From Tetrahymena thermophila SB210 (taxonomy: Eukaryota; Ciliophora; Oligohymenophorea; Hymenostomatida; Tetrahymenidae), in NCBI RefSeq assembly GCF_000189635.1, contig NW_002476570.1, positions 124,001-188,000 on the forward strand: 64,000 nucleotides of DNA, written 5' to 3'. A program made the position numbers and the translations under genes. Positions 37,952 through 51,918 of the stretch are shown here, piece after piece (position 1 is the first letter of the stretch; each line of letters begins with the position of its first letter). Below the pieces are notes generated by a model. It saw only the letters and a list, made by a program, of their open reading frames with translations, was not told where the DNA came from and did not search any database.

Positions 37952-38386
37952 TCAAGCAGAGAGCTTAGCGCAAATGAGGTATTGGGGAGCGAAGATCTTA
38001 TCGTAGAAGAAAGTAGATTGCTTAGCAGCGGCAATGACGTAGGAGTTGGTGTAACAGCTAACGTAGAAACCATTGTTGTTGATTAAATCTTCAGCCTTGT
38101 GGGGATTGTAGATCTTGTTGTAGAAGTCAGAGCAGGGTTGGATTTAAGAGGTACCTTGGGTCAAGTTACCAACATCAGTGGAGGCTTTTCTGCAAGCAGA
38201 AATGTTATCAGCATCCTTGCAGGAAATGGGAGTACCAGTGGTACCAGAGCAAGATTACCATTAGGAGAAGCTAACGTTGTCAACGGCATTGGAAGCCTTC
38301 AAACCCTTTTATTAGGCTAAGAAGAAGACAGCACCGAAGGTGGCGAGGGCCAAAATGGGGAGAGCAATGAGTAACTTTTTGTTCAT
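37952..38386 (-). CDS. small secreted cysteine-rich paralogue F (144 aa)
   Basis: Single exon on the minus strand, ATG 38384-38386 to TGA 37952-37954. MNKKLLIALPILALATFGAV helix, spacer, then FSQWQSCSGTTG, ISCKDADNISACRKASTDVG, QPCSDFYNKIY, GFYVSCY, FFYDKIFAPQYLICA, ending KLSA instead of Gly-Phe/Tyr. It has six cysteines but diverged around cysteines 2 and 3 (CKD, ACR in place of CDD, CY). Codon use is the most biased of all nine, with nearly all TTC, TAC, AAC, CCC and GCC, so it may be the most highly expressed member. Confidence 0.88.
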
Positions 38387-41300
38387 TTTTATTATCTGCT
38401 TTTTTTAATGATTTTTTAATCTTTTAGGATTTTTGATATTATTTAATAATCTGAAGGAATAAAATGAAAATTTAAAAAGAAGAAACTCCACCAAATCCAA
38501 ATTCTTTCATTTTCTCAAGATACATTAACTTTCTTTTATTTACCATTCAATCAATATTTAAAGCTCATACTTAACAAAAATTAATAATACTAAATTAACA
38601 CTATTAATGTGAATGAATGAATGAATAATTGATCATGTAAAATAATCAAAAACCACCAAGATTCGCTATCAAATAATTAATTTATTATCTCAAAACAATC
38701 ACACAAATAGAAATTATCATATAGTAAAAACCTCTCCCTTTTTTGCTTCATTTATTTTTTTATATCATCAATACAAAATTGGTAGCCATTTTACCTCTCA
38801 AACATTAATTTAATTTAGAAGGTTTAATTATTTTCGATCAGAAAAATTTACTTTTCTATACTAAAAATATTTAATTTATCTATCTATCTAAATTTACAAA
38901 AAGGAAGCTCTTCTGAATATTTAAAGTTTCTCATTATTTTTTTCGATTCATCAGCAAGGAATTGCTTTATTAATTTATGCCGTAAAAGTGTTTTTTTTGT
39001 TAAACATTTTAGTTAAATTCCATTAAAAAACTGTCAAATGACAGGAAATAACAATAATTTAAATATTTTCAAAAGAATAGGGAATCTAAAATTGCTTAAT
39101 TTAAATTTAATTTGCATGATAATTAATAAACTTGATAAAATTAGTTTCATTACTTTCTCTTTTTTTTATCTTTCGCTTACAACTTAAATTAAAGCTCTTA
39201 AGATGGGTTTTTTGATTTATGGTTGAAATAAATTTCAAAATGCGCTATATTCGTTATATATGCACTCAATTTAATATAAAATGACGATATTTATTATGGT
39301 TTTTAAGAACTTCAAAATTCATCTATTAGATCAGAAAATAGTTCAAAATTATTTTTTCAACTTCTGCGCATTTAATTTTGTAGAAAATTAAAATCGCTTG
39401 CACTATGAAATAAATTTGTACTTTTGTTTATGGTTATAATATTAAATAAACAAATTAGGCTATATTTATTTAATTAACAAATTAGACACTTTATTGATTG
39501 ATTATATGAATGCTTAATGAAATAGAAAATTGAAAATTTTATTCTCACTTTTATATCAAAACTTCAAATATATAAAAATAAATAAGTGGATCTGACTAAA
39601 GTAGGTGGAACCAAGATAATGTTTTGAAGGGAAAAATAAAAAATAAGATTGAGGTAATGAGAAGTTTTATTTATAGTACGTAATGATTTAGTATTATTAA
39701 ATTTAATTGTCCAAGATCTAATTGATTAATCAATTATCAGTATAGGTCAAATAAATAAAAGGTTTATTCTCATTTCCAATATGCCTTTGATTTCATGTAC
39801 TAAATTTACATTAATTCAATGATTGCAAAGTAAAACTCATAATTAACTTTTTAATTACATATCAAGAAAAATACCTTTGCCATTATTTTTTAAAACAAAT
39901 TCAAAGCAAACAAACTTTGAATGATAAAAGTGCGTATAAAGAGAAATTTCATTTGAATTTTGTCAACATTATCAAACATGTAAGTTGCTTATAAATCCAA
40001 AATAAAAAGTTTGGTAAATAAGAACATTTTAAAACTAAACAATGTATTTTTAAAATAAATGAATATAATCCATTATTAGATAATAGTTCGACAATTTTAG
40101 TTTATTAGTATTTTTAAGTTGTTTGTAAATATCATTTTCAAAATAAAAAATTTCATTTGTACTATAAAGCGAGTTTATTCAAAAGAATTTACTGTAATCT
40201 ATCGGACTAAATATTGAAATCAAAAATTTACTCAGTTGTTGATTGTAAAGTATAAAAAAACAATATCAGAGATATAAAAGCCATTTATTTAAGTAGAATA
40301 TTTATATATTTAAAACCAAATTCCTATATTTGAATCAAAGATAAGATTTTATTGTAATAGGATTGAAAATCAATAATTAAACAAGCTTTCAATCCTCTTT
40401 AATTTATTGTAATTAAGGCAGGTTTTTTGTTTTAAATAAAATTTATATCACTCAAGGACAAAAATTTTATTTTATTTTGAAACTGAGTTCAATTTATGTA
40501 ATTTTTTACTCAAGCTTTCAATAAAATTTAAAACAATTTTAATAAAATTTTATATTTCTTACAAAATTTTGAAATTATTGAGACAAAAATGTTTTAGTTT
40601 TAAAATTGATGCAATTATTTTTTAAAAGGATTAATAATCAACTCACTTAAAAATTTATAAATTTTTTAGCATTAAAAATCATTTATAATAGCTTTTTAAT
40701 AGTGATTATTAATAATCTAGATAATGATAAACATAGAGCTAAAATTAATATTAAAATATATTCCATTATTAAATATTAAATTCATTGTAATTGGTAAATA
40801 AAAATAATCTCTTCTTTTATATAAATAATCTTCAAATTTATAAATTTAGTCAATTTTATTTTTATGAACAAAAAAATAGCTTATAAAATGATTTGACTTT
40901 TTTTGATAACAAATAAAATAATTGATCTAAATTTATTAATTTTTTACATTTTGTTGAATTTAATTAAGATAAAATCATTTCAAACAAATAATTTATTTTC
41001 AAAGCATAAAACTGAATCTAGCAATTATTTTACGAATAAATTTTTATTATAATTTCTAAATATAAATTACTTTATATATGATTAATCATTAAATTTTATT
41101 AAAAAATATTTTATTTTATCTATTAATTTAAATAATAATTTCACATTCTAAAGAAATCTTTATTTTTTAAGTTATAAATATATTGAAATATTCAAATTTT
41201 TAATAAGTCCCAAAAGAGTAGTAAAAATAGTAAAAATGTTTTATTTTTTAAACCATACTTTTATACTTAAATTAACTAATTTTTAGTAAGAAATGTTTTA

Positions 41301-42554
41301 AAATAGAGCATTTTAATAAGACACATAATCCATTATTTATTCTCATCATTTTAAAATATTAAAAAATAGTAAATTAAATTAGTTAAAAGAGAAATCATAT
41401 ATCTTTAAATTCAGATGTCAAATCTAATTTATATTATATTTTATATAAAATTTAATCATCAAATCATAAAAAAATATATTTTTTTGAATATTTATTTGAA
41501 AAACTTAAATAAAAAACAATAAATTTAAAGATAAATTAATAAAAAAATCTTAAATTTTACATTTATCAGTTAATTAAATTATCTGATCCATCTTTTTGAT
41601 AAGTTCCTATAATCAGTAAAGAATCATTTTTACAAAAAAAGATTAAAAGTCTTTTGTATTAGTATAAATAATAAATTATTACTTATTTACTAAATTATGA
41701 ATTCAAATTTTAGAAAAATAAATAAAATAAAACTAGAATTGTTTTTAATTTTATATAAATTCAACCAAATTGTTTAAATATTTTCATTCACTTATGTTTT
41801 TAAAAAAGTTTCCAGAAATATCTTTTTAAAAATATGTCAAACTTCTTAATATTTTTAAGTTAAACTTTTCGCATAATATTATTCATTTATTTATTTGCTG
41901 CATAATTTTAACAAATAAAAAAGATATTCTCAAAACTACTCAACTAAGAGGATTTTATTAGTAAATGAATATGTATATTATTTTATTGATTGAATAAAAT
42001 TTAGCTATTTTAAATATGTAGTAAGCAAAAATTTATCCCCAATATTTATCAAATAAATAGCTAAAATTGCAATTGTGCCTTCCAAACATTATTCTAAGTT
42101 TTGTATTTTAAAGTAAGGATATTAATTTAGATTATTAATTGTATATATTTATCTGTTTTACACTCAACTAAAATTTTTTGCTCAAAAATTAAATTGGATG
42201 ATCAGAAAAATAGATATTGCAATCAGAAGATTTTTTTTGAAGCAAATTTTGTTAAGAATGATGTGATTAAGTAAGTAATTGTAAATTTAATATTATCATC
42301 AAAGCTTATAAATTTTTTAATTGTTTTTTGTACACTTTTTTATTATTTGATATGATATTTTCTCTATTTGTTTAATACCTTTAAAAGTGTTTTTTTTTTT
42401 TGTATGAATTTGACGATTTTCGCTTTGTCTTACTTCAAAAAAAATAATAGAAGAAAAGTAAATTATATCAATTTCAAATACTTTATTTTCTAAAGCAATT
42501 TATTATTATTAATAATTAAGAAAAAAATTAAATATTGACAAAATATCAAAAAAA
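38387..42554. other. 4.2-kb gene-free region between paralogues F and G
   Basis: This is the divergent intergenic region of F (minus) and G (plus). No gene recognised. A GAAT tetranucleotide repeat lies at 38611-38627. Confidence 0.55.
38611..38627 (+). repeat. GAAT microsatellite
   Basis: Four tandem GAAT units, about 225 bases upstream of paralogue F. Confidence 0.7.
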
Positions 42555-43064
42555 ATGAACACTAAGTTATTAATTGCTCTTCCTATCTTGGCTCTCTTAT
42601 CTATTGGTGCTGTCTTTTTGATTGCCCACAAGAAGGCTCACGTTGTTGATAATATTCCTGTTGTTGATGGTACTACCGTTGATGAAACCCCTAAGGACAA
42701 CAACACCACTGTTGACCCTATTACTCCTAAGAACACTGTTGATATTGATGACTGGTAGAGATGTTTCCAAAAATTACCAGTTAAAATGTGCGATGACTTA
42801 ACTACTGAAGCCGATAGATCTGACTGTTACTCAGCTTCTTACTAAGCCTCTCAATTAGTCTTCCCTGACACTACTAAGGAACTCCCCTCTTGTGTTTCTT
42901 TCTACTAATACTAAAAGGCTTCCTAAACTGATGCTCCTGTCAACTATAACAAGTACTACTAAGACTGTTTCCTTAACGCTGACGCCGTTAAAGCTGCTAA
43001 GACCTCTGCTTACTATTACAACAGTATTTATGCTCCCAAATACATCACCTGCGCTGGTTTCTGA
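42555..43064 (+). CDS. cysteine-rich paralogue G with long spacer (169 aa)
   Basis: Single exon, ATG 42555 to TGA 43062. MNTKLLIALPILALLSIGAV helix, nearly identical to F. The spacer is expanded to about 40 residues, Val/Asp/Pro/Thr-rich, with two related units (PVVDGTTVDETP and NTTVDPITPKNTVD). Then the core: DDWQRCFQKL, VKMCDDLTTEADRSDCYSAS, LPSCVSFYQYQ, YYQDCFL, YYYNSIYAPKYITCA and terminal Gly-Phe. It has six core cysteines. Codons are C-ending. The spacer looks like an extended stalk that would hold the core away from the membrane if the helix is an anchor. Confidence 0.88.
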
Positions 43065-45965
43065 GTTGATTTATTAAAAACTAAAATGAATTATAAACAC
43101 AGAGTTATTTTATATAATATATATCGAAATAAGCTATGAAGTATTTTTTCACAAAAATTAAATAAAAATGATCATTCTATATTCATTTTAGTTATTTCTT
43201 TCAAACTTTTATTCTGCATTTATTCCTTTTAAACTATAAAAATATTTTAATCAATTTAATAAAGAAATGTTTTGATATAATTTTCTTATTTTAATATCCT
43301 TATTTTAAGCAGTATTCCAGCTAATATTCTATTTGTAATACTTTAGTAAAAAGAAAATACTTTTTGTTTGTTTTTAGAAAGCAATAATAGTATAAGACAC
43401 TAATAGAGTAATCTAAATTTCTAACATTTGTATGATTAAATAAATAAAATTAAAGTTACTAACTAAATAAAAAAGAACATTAATCATATCTCAAAAAAGA
43501 TTACAGTATTTCTTTTAAAATAAAATTTCTTCCTAGCTTTTAACTCTATAACTCATTAATCAAAAGCAAATTTTACCTCAATAAAAATTGCACTTCTTAT
43601 TAAGTAAATATGTTAAGAAAAGTAATAAAAAAAATATTAGTTAATTAGTTTTACAGATTTAATGTAATCAATAATGTATTAAAAAATTTTAATAATTTTA
43701 ATTTTAATATGATAAAAAATTATGATTATTTGACACAATTAATTTATGAGTTTTTTTATTTATTGAAGATCATTCATTCATTCTTTAATTTTGGATATAA
43801 TTTTTTCATGATTATTGCAATTTAAAACAAACTTTATTTATGAGTAAATATTCTTAATAAAATACTTTTCTTGTATCAAATCTATTTTTTATTGGTTAAA
43901 ATAAAAATTAAATTCTTATTTTTATTTTTAAATGACTAATAAAATCAAAAATTTTATTTTTAAACAGGGTTTAAAATCTAAAAAATTTTTAGGATAAACA
44001 GATTGATTTAAAAAATCATAAATTGCTTAAATTATTATTTGATATTAAATTATTAATAATTTAGAAAATTTAATTAAAATTAATCATCTTAATTTTTTTA
44101 AAACCCTATTGAAAATAGTTATTTTTAGAAATTTTTGTTATAATTTGTTTATTTATTAGTTTTAATTTTTGCTTTTTTAAAATAATAATTTTTTTTATTT
44201 GTTTTCTATTTTATTTTTTCTACTCCAATTTTTTTTGATAATAATTATTCTACCAAATGGAAATTCTATTAAAACTTAGAAAAGATTTTTCAAGCCTGTC
44301 TATAAAATTAAACTTAAAATAAAAATAATTTTATTTGGCAACAGTCAGTAATATAAAAGTTTGATGAAAAAATAATGGCTAAATCAATAAATGGTAATAA
44401 AAGTATCTGCAATAATGTATTTTTGGCAATTAAGCCAACAAATTTCTCCTATTTAATTCCTTATTTAATAAAAAATTAATTTAAAAGTATAAATATTTTA
44501 ATAATATTGCAATCTGTATTATTACGGTTGGTGATATTTTAAATTCAAGATTCACTGTTTTTTTATTATTTCAATTTATTTTTATAATTTCTACTATAAT
44601 TACTTTAATTTGAATTTAATTGTAGGTTTTATAAAAAATATAATGATTATTTTGGTAAATTTAAGTTGCAATAACATTAAAGGATTAATTTATACCTATC
44701 ATTTATTAATAACCTGTAAATAGAATGATTTTAATTTATTAAATATAAAAATGTTATTTTACTAACTACTGGTAGAAATTAAATTTATCTTTCATAGCTA
44801 AGAATCTTTTATAGCATAGTTAGTTATCTTTATAAATTTATATATTGCAAGTCACAAATTGAGACGCTACTATTTAGATATTGATGAAACTATTGCTGAT
44901 TGTTATGTAATAAAAATAATTTTTTTATGATTCACTAAATTGAATAATCTAAAATTTGGTAAATAATTATTTTGAATTATGTTTATTACTTGACCTACTT
45001 ACTTTTATTTTAGAGATTCAAATCTGTAATATTGCTTTAATTCAAAACAAAATAATTTTTCTATTTAAAATATCTTTTATTCTAATCATTTTTTATTTAC
45101 TTTAATTAATATGTAAGAGTTTGGCTTAAAGTATTTATAAAATTTATTTTCTATAATTTCACCTAATGAAACTGAATATTTTGATTAATTGATAGCTATT
45201 ACTTTAATTTTTACTCAATTAATTAGATTATTGTACTGATATTTTTATGATACTATTAACTAGCATTTGATTTTTATCATTGATTAAACTCAATAAATAA
45301 ATATTCTGTTAGCTTTTAAGTGTAATAACTTAATCAACCTTCTTTTTATTATTTTTGTTGCATATTTCTTAAAAATATTTTAGACATAATATTTATTAAA
45401 AAAGCTTAAACTTAAAGTAAGAATTATATTAATTGTTTTATGAAATATCATTTTTTAATATTTGAAAAAGCTTTGTAATAAAAATACTAATTATTATTAT
45501 TTTTTAATATATCATCACTGAACCATAATAATCTTTTACACTAAACTCAATCATAGACTATTAAAAAATTACTCATTTTTATCTAAGGGTTAAATTTATC
45601 ATGAATAAAATATAGCATTTTACTTCATAACCTGTGTCTTTTTTATTTTGAGATTTATCATTTTTTTCTTAGTTTTAAATTTATCATAAGTAAATAATGC
45701 TATTTTATTTCATAGCCAATATTCTTTTAACCTAGAGGACACTTACTCATTTTGCTTTTAATATTGATTTGATTAGACAAAGATATTTCGTAATAAATTA
45801 GTTATAATTTTGAAAGAATTACATTTATATTTATTAATAATAAGATCTGCCTTCTTTTTTAAATAAATAAAATGAATAGTTATTAGTAATTTAGCCAAGT
45901 TATATATTATATTCTAAAAAATACACTCTCTAAAAAACAAATAAAAACAAAGATAATTATTTTTT
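43065..45965. other. 2.9-kb gene-free region between convergent paralogues G and H
   Basis: AT-rich; no frame, repeat family or paralogue remnant recognised. Confidence 0.55.
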
Positions 45966-46436
45966 TCAATATGATCTTAATCCAGCACATGTCAAATACT
46001 GAGGTGCGAATATTCTGGTATAGTAGAATTTGTCAGATTTGGCACCAGCAATTAAAGTACTCTTGCTGAAACATCTATGGTAGCTTCCATCAAAATCGAT
46101 ATAATCATTGGCATTTGCCCTTTCAAAGTTCTTCCAGAACTAGGTGCAAGCACAAGTTGCAGTAGGAACAGAAGGCCACATTTACTTAGTGGCGAGGTAG
46201 CTTGCATTATAGCATGATGATCTTTAGTTTTCAGGTAAATCGTCACATTTAGGAATTCTTGCATTATAAATACAAGTCTTCCATTAGGTGTAGGTAACTC
46301 TAGCACAGCCTGGATTAGTATCAGGTTCTAGGTAGCTTTCATCATCAGTAGAATCCATAAGTAATGCATCACTTCTGAATACATAGTAAGTACTTGCCAA
46401 GAGAAGGAAAGGAATGACTAAGAGTAATTTATTCAT
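45966..46436 (-). CDS. divergent cysteine-rich paralogue H (156 aa)
   Basis: Single exon on the minus strand, ATG 46434-46436 to TGA 45966-45968. Short helix MNKLLLVIPFLLLASTYYVF, an acidic spacer (MDSTDDESYLEPDTN) with an extra Cys (PGCA), then YTQWKTCIYNA, PKCDDLPENQRSSCYNAS, a double Cys in ATCACTQFWKNF, SYHRCFS, FYYTRIFAPQYLTCAGL ending RSY. It has eight cysteines, two more than the core, which would allow one further disulphide (inference). The LTY segment of the others is replaced by MWPSVP. Confidence 0.87.
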
Positions 46437-49400
46437 TTTTTTTTTTTACTTCTTTTTTAATTTTATTTGTTTGTTTTATTTTTTTATAATTTATCATACA
46501 TAATCCTTTTTGATCTGAGTATTTAAACAAATTTGTCAACATATATTTACAATAAAAACTCAATTAATTACATTTAATACTAATAAATAAATTAAAATTA
46601 GCTTGAATATCAGGCAGAGTGAGTACATTACTACTATTATAACATTTAATAAAAATGCTTGTTATAATAAAATAAAAAGTATAAAAATAATAGAGAGAAT
46701 AAATACATTTTTTAATTTTTAAAAAACAAAATAGAAAAATGAATAAAAATGGTTAATCATATATAAAAATGCAAACACTGAAAAATAGAAAAATATTAAT
46801 AAGGATTTGCAATTTTATTTAATAAGATTTATCTCAAAGTATATATTAAAAAAATACCTAGGGGTTCCTTAGTTTTTGATATCCTTATAAGAGAATACTG
46901 AAATTAATTAATCACTTTTATTATAAAACTTGCAAAGAGTGACGGCAATTAAAATTAATCTGATAAAAATACTAATTTCATTCCGTTGATTCCAGTAAAG
47001 ATTTATAAATTAGAAACGAATGGCAATCATACAATACATTTTTTTAAAATATTTATTTTTGTATTCTTCATATAAATTTGAAGAATAAATTAAAAAATTT
47101 CTAAAATATTTTAATACTTGATATTGAAAATTTATTTTTTTAAAAATGTTAAGTATTCTATCTATCCTAAAATAAAAATGTTAATATCTCATTTTTATTT
47201 AATCTTAGATCTTTTGTTTTATCTATTTAAGCTAGAAATTAGTTAATAAAAGTTAAGCAAATCAATAAAAAAAACAATTCACTTAATAGATAAATTGATT
47301 AACAAAATATGACTCTTCAATAATTTTAAGGATAGCATTTATTTGTAAAAATATGAATCTATAATCAAAATTCTAATCATCAGCTAAATATCCATTTCAC
47401 AAAGAAAAGAAAAGTGATGAGTGATCATTTTAGTAAATTTTTAGAATGTATACAATACTTTTCTATAAAATGCATTCATTTAATAAATAATCCAAAATTT
47501 AAATATTTCTTTACTTTTTTCTTAAAAAATGTCATTACTAAATTTATATAAAGAATCTTATATATAAATAACTATGTTTAAGTAAATTTTATGTCTTTTT
47601 TGATAAGAAAGATTGAAAAGTGGGTTATCATTTACTTTTAAAAGTAATGTAATGAGAGAGAGATAGAAATAAATCTTTAAAATGATATTATTCTATCAAA
47701 AAATAAAAAAACTCGTACAAATTTAAATAAAATAAATTGAAGATATGGGATTTTAGAAACGGAAAAAATCTAAATCCAATTTTAATTTCCTATTGCATTT
47801 CATAAATAAATAAAATTTATGTTAAGGTTTTTAATTAATTAAAAATCAAAAATAGACTAACCAGAAATTAATACGAGAAATTTGACTATTAAAAAAAGGG
47901 ATTTATTTGCTTTTACTTAAAATAGAAATGATAGATATTAGCTTCCTATTCAGAAATATATTTATTTTTTCATAAATCTATCTTATTTTATAATATAAAT
48001 ACATTTTTTAAGAAAAAAAATTTCAAAAAGTAGTACTTCTTTTTTTGTTTATTGCTTCTATAGTAAATATATAAAATTCTAATTTAAAATTATTAATCAA
48101 TGCATTTTAAAAAGATAGCTATTTTTATTTTGAATCATGTATTTGATAAATAGCAGCAGCTTAGTTTTTATTAAAAGCAAGCACTAAAAAAGGAAAAGAT
48201 AATAAATAATGTATCAATCCCCTATTTAAATTTAATGGTGAAACATCAACTCAAATTATTCTTATCATGCTTATTCCTACCACAACTAAGAATAACATTT
48301 TTTTATAAGTCTTTCATAATTGTCTATAATAAAATTTAGAATTTAATATGAAAGGAATATATTGTCAAAATAGTCTGGAAAAACTATTAATGTGTATATT
48401 ACTATCTTTTTTTATTTTCATTGTATTCACTAGTGTCCTCTTTATTTTTTCTTAACTATTTTTGATCAAATTATGATTGAAATATGTAACATTTTGGGAA
48501 TACATAAAGAAATACATATTTTATGGCAAAAAGAAAAAAAGACTAATAAATTTTAAAATAATTGTAAAATCTAACAATTAGATAATTGAATTATTCATTA
48601 GCTTTAAGGATTTTAGGATAAATATAAATCTATTATATATAAGAGAATTTTAAATATTTTACTCTACCTTCAATCTATTATTATTTTTTACATTTGGTTT
48701 TTAAATATATAAAAATCTTACCCCAAAAGAATTGTAGATAGACAGATATTATTATTTAAAATCTATAAGAATTGATTAGTTTAAATTAATCTTTTTTATT
48801 TATTATGGTTTTTAATTACCAAGTCAAGCTTTTTAATAATTAGATCCACACCACATTTTAGACTATTCGAAACACATTTTTCATATAAACTATCACTTTT
48901 ATTTACAGCCAACTAAATAACTAACCACCCCTTCCATTTTTAAACAAGCCAAACTAATTATAATACAACTTTTACAATGACTATTAGAAATATTCTATGA
49001 TTCTAATTTATCAAATTATGCTTACTATATTTAGATATTTATTTTTCAATTAAAAACTATTAGTCAGATAGTCATTATTTTCTTCGAAAATGTTTCAATA
49101 ATAATTTTTGAAATAAATTAAATTTATTTTATTCAACTATTTTTTTTATGGAAATTGAATATTTTTATGCTTATTTTCAATAGAATTTTTTGCTTTTATT
49201 TTATTTTAAGTTAGGAGATGTTATGAAAATTTTTAATCTCGTATATAGATATCAGATATATGGATTATATTTAAAAAATAGGTGAATAAATACACAAAAT
49301 ATTCATTTAATTTAGAATAAAAGCTAACTCGTTAACATAAAATTCGTTAAATAGTCTACTGAGTAAGTACTTCTCTAATCTCTTAAAACCCAATAAAACT

Positions 49401-51918
49401 TTCATATTTACATATTCTTTTATTGTTTAGAGCTAACGGTTTTTACGTATTAAGCTAAAAATTTAAAATTAAGGTAGCATTAAGTTTAAAAATTATTTTT
49501 ATTGTTTGTTTGTATCATAGGGATTAACTATAATTATTGATTTAGATTAAATTTATTTAAAAACTCTTATAAATTTATTAGACAGACAAACAATTATTTA
49601 TTTGGGGACAAATTTTTATTTTAAAATTCTAACCATCAAATTTATTTGGATTTTTTACTGGTAATGTTATGAAAATTAATTTTTAACACTCTTATAAATT
49701 TATATATTATATAGTTTTTTTAAATATAGTTTTACAAATATGAATAAGAAGACATTGACGTAAACTGAATTATGTATCCATTTCTAATTATTATCTTTTT
49801 GCTAGTTTTATCTTATTAGCAAAAGGCCATTTGTAAACATTTAAACATAAAAATTAGATTATTATAAATAAAAGAAATAAAGAATAGTCATTATTTATAT
49901 ATCCTTAACTAAATAAATGCTATTAAAGTGCAATTGTTTCCACAAAAATTAAAGTAGTGTTTGTCATTGATGAATTTGTAAAACATAATAGAATTGTAAT
50001 TATGTATTTTTATTTTAAAAATTGCTTACTAACTCCCTTTCTTCCTTCTTCCTTCCATAAATTATTACCTTAGGGGTTCAGTATTTATTTTGAGATATCA
50101 AATATTATAATCACACCTAATTTGATAAATTATGACAGAGAAAAACACAATTTTAAATAAAACAAGTAAAATAACACAAAGAGGATTTAAATTTTGACAT
50201 TATATTATAATGATATTTATTACCATCACTCATTATGTATATTATAAAATTTTTCCATTTTTGTGTTTTAATAAAATACATATAAAAGAATTTTGTATAA
50301 AAAACTATTTCAAATAACAAGAAATTATATTTTAAATATTTTTTATAAAATTAAATATAAACAATAAATTAATAGCACTTGCTAGAGCTTAAAAAATAAT
50401 AAAAGTAGAAATAAAGATCTATCAATAATAATTTTAAAGAGAACATTTTATTTTTATGATACAATTGCAGTTTAATAGTTTTATGATTTGTAGTCTTTTT
50501 AGATAACTAAATAATAATAGATAGTTAAGCGAATTTATTTAAACAATATTTATAAAAGATTTAACAAATCTGATCTATTTATCAACTAGATTAGCTTGCT
50601 TAAGATAAGGTTTTAATTAGATTGATTGATAACCACCTAATAAACAAACTATTTTTATTGATTTTTTTGCTATAAAATATGTTTAGTAATATCTTATAAA
50701 GAGTAGAAAATATTTTAATGCATAACTAATATATGTGATAACATAATAGCCTAGATATAGTTATATTATTTGATAATTAAAAAGCTTAAAAACCTTATAG
50801 AAAAGATTTAATTAAATTTATAAAGTAATTCAGATTTTTTAGTATATTTCTTTTATAGATAAATAGGAGAGAATAAGATTTACTGATTTGTTCCTATTTA
50901 TTTTTATTTATTACTGCTAAATAAAATAAGATATTAGAAGACGATCTAAAAAAGCAGCTTATTAATATTTACACTTTATTTTTAATTGTGCTTAATAAAC
51001 TCAATTTATTCAAATTGAGTAATATGAAAGCCGATACATATATATATATCCTATTTTTCCATAAAATTGTGTTTTTAAAATAAAGATTTAGCTCGCTTAA
51101 ACACAATTTTGAAAGAATATTTTCATGAAAATTTTATTTAAAATAAAAGTTTATGTTAGTTTAAGTTTTGCTTATATTAATTAGCACTTCAATATGTATG
51201 TATTAAATAAATCAATATTATACTATTAGCTCTAAGGAGGAGATATTTCTGAAAAGATATTCAATAAAATATTTATTTACTCATCGAAATGTTGTAAAAT
51301 AAATAGGAGCTAGCATATGAAAGCCAAGTTATATAATCAAAAATAATTCATTTCCAATAAACATATTATTTTAATTAATATTAAAAAGATAGTTTTTAGG
51401 GATATTGAAAGCAACAAAAATAGTAAATCAAAACTTTTATTAAATTAAAACATAATTATCTCAGTAAAAAGTATAATAAAAAAATAATTTCCTCTTACAA
51501 TTCAATACAAATTAATAAAGCTAATATATTCAAAAAACAATATAATATTTTCATTATATTTATTAAATATTTATTTTTTCATAATAGAGCTATGACTGAC
51601 TGACTGACTTATTTTTCAAAATATTTAATTAATTAACTTACCTCTTTTATAAAAAGATTATTTTTTACATCTATAAATATTTAAATTATTTATATAAATA
51701 TTTATTTATAGATAGATAGATATGTAGTGATTCATTTTAAAAATATTTTAGTTTAGAAAAATAGTAATAGAGAAAATCATATTTAAAAATCAGTTCAAAC
51801 TTTTATAATGAATGCAATTTCACATATAACAGAAACTACAATTTATAATATATTATAACTTTTTATTATTATTTTAGTTTCGAGCAAAAAGCGAAAGACC
51901 AGTATAACCAATCTATGC
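46437..51918. other. 5.5-kb gene-free region between paralogues H and I
   Basis: Largest gap in the array. Both strands were read; no gene or clear paralogue remnant found. It holds a TGAC repeat at 51593-51608, a GATA run near 51706-51722 and many A/T runs. Confidence 0.5.
51593..51608 (+). repeat. TGAC microsatellite
   Basis: Four tandem TGAC units, about 310 bases downstream of paralogue I. Confidence 0.75.

Noticed and set aside
38099-38320. 73-codon plus-strand ORF with Gly-rich translation
   Set aside because: Antisense shadow of paralogue F, caused by its C-ending codons.
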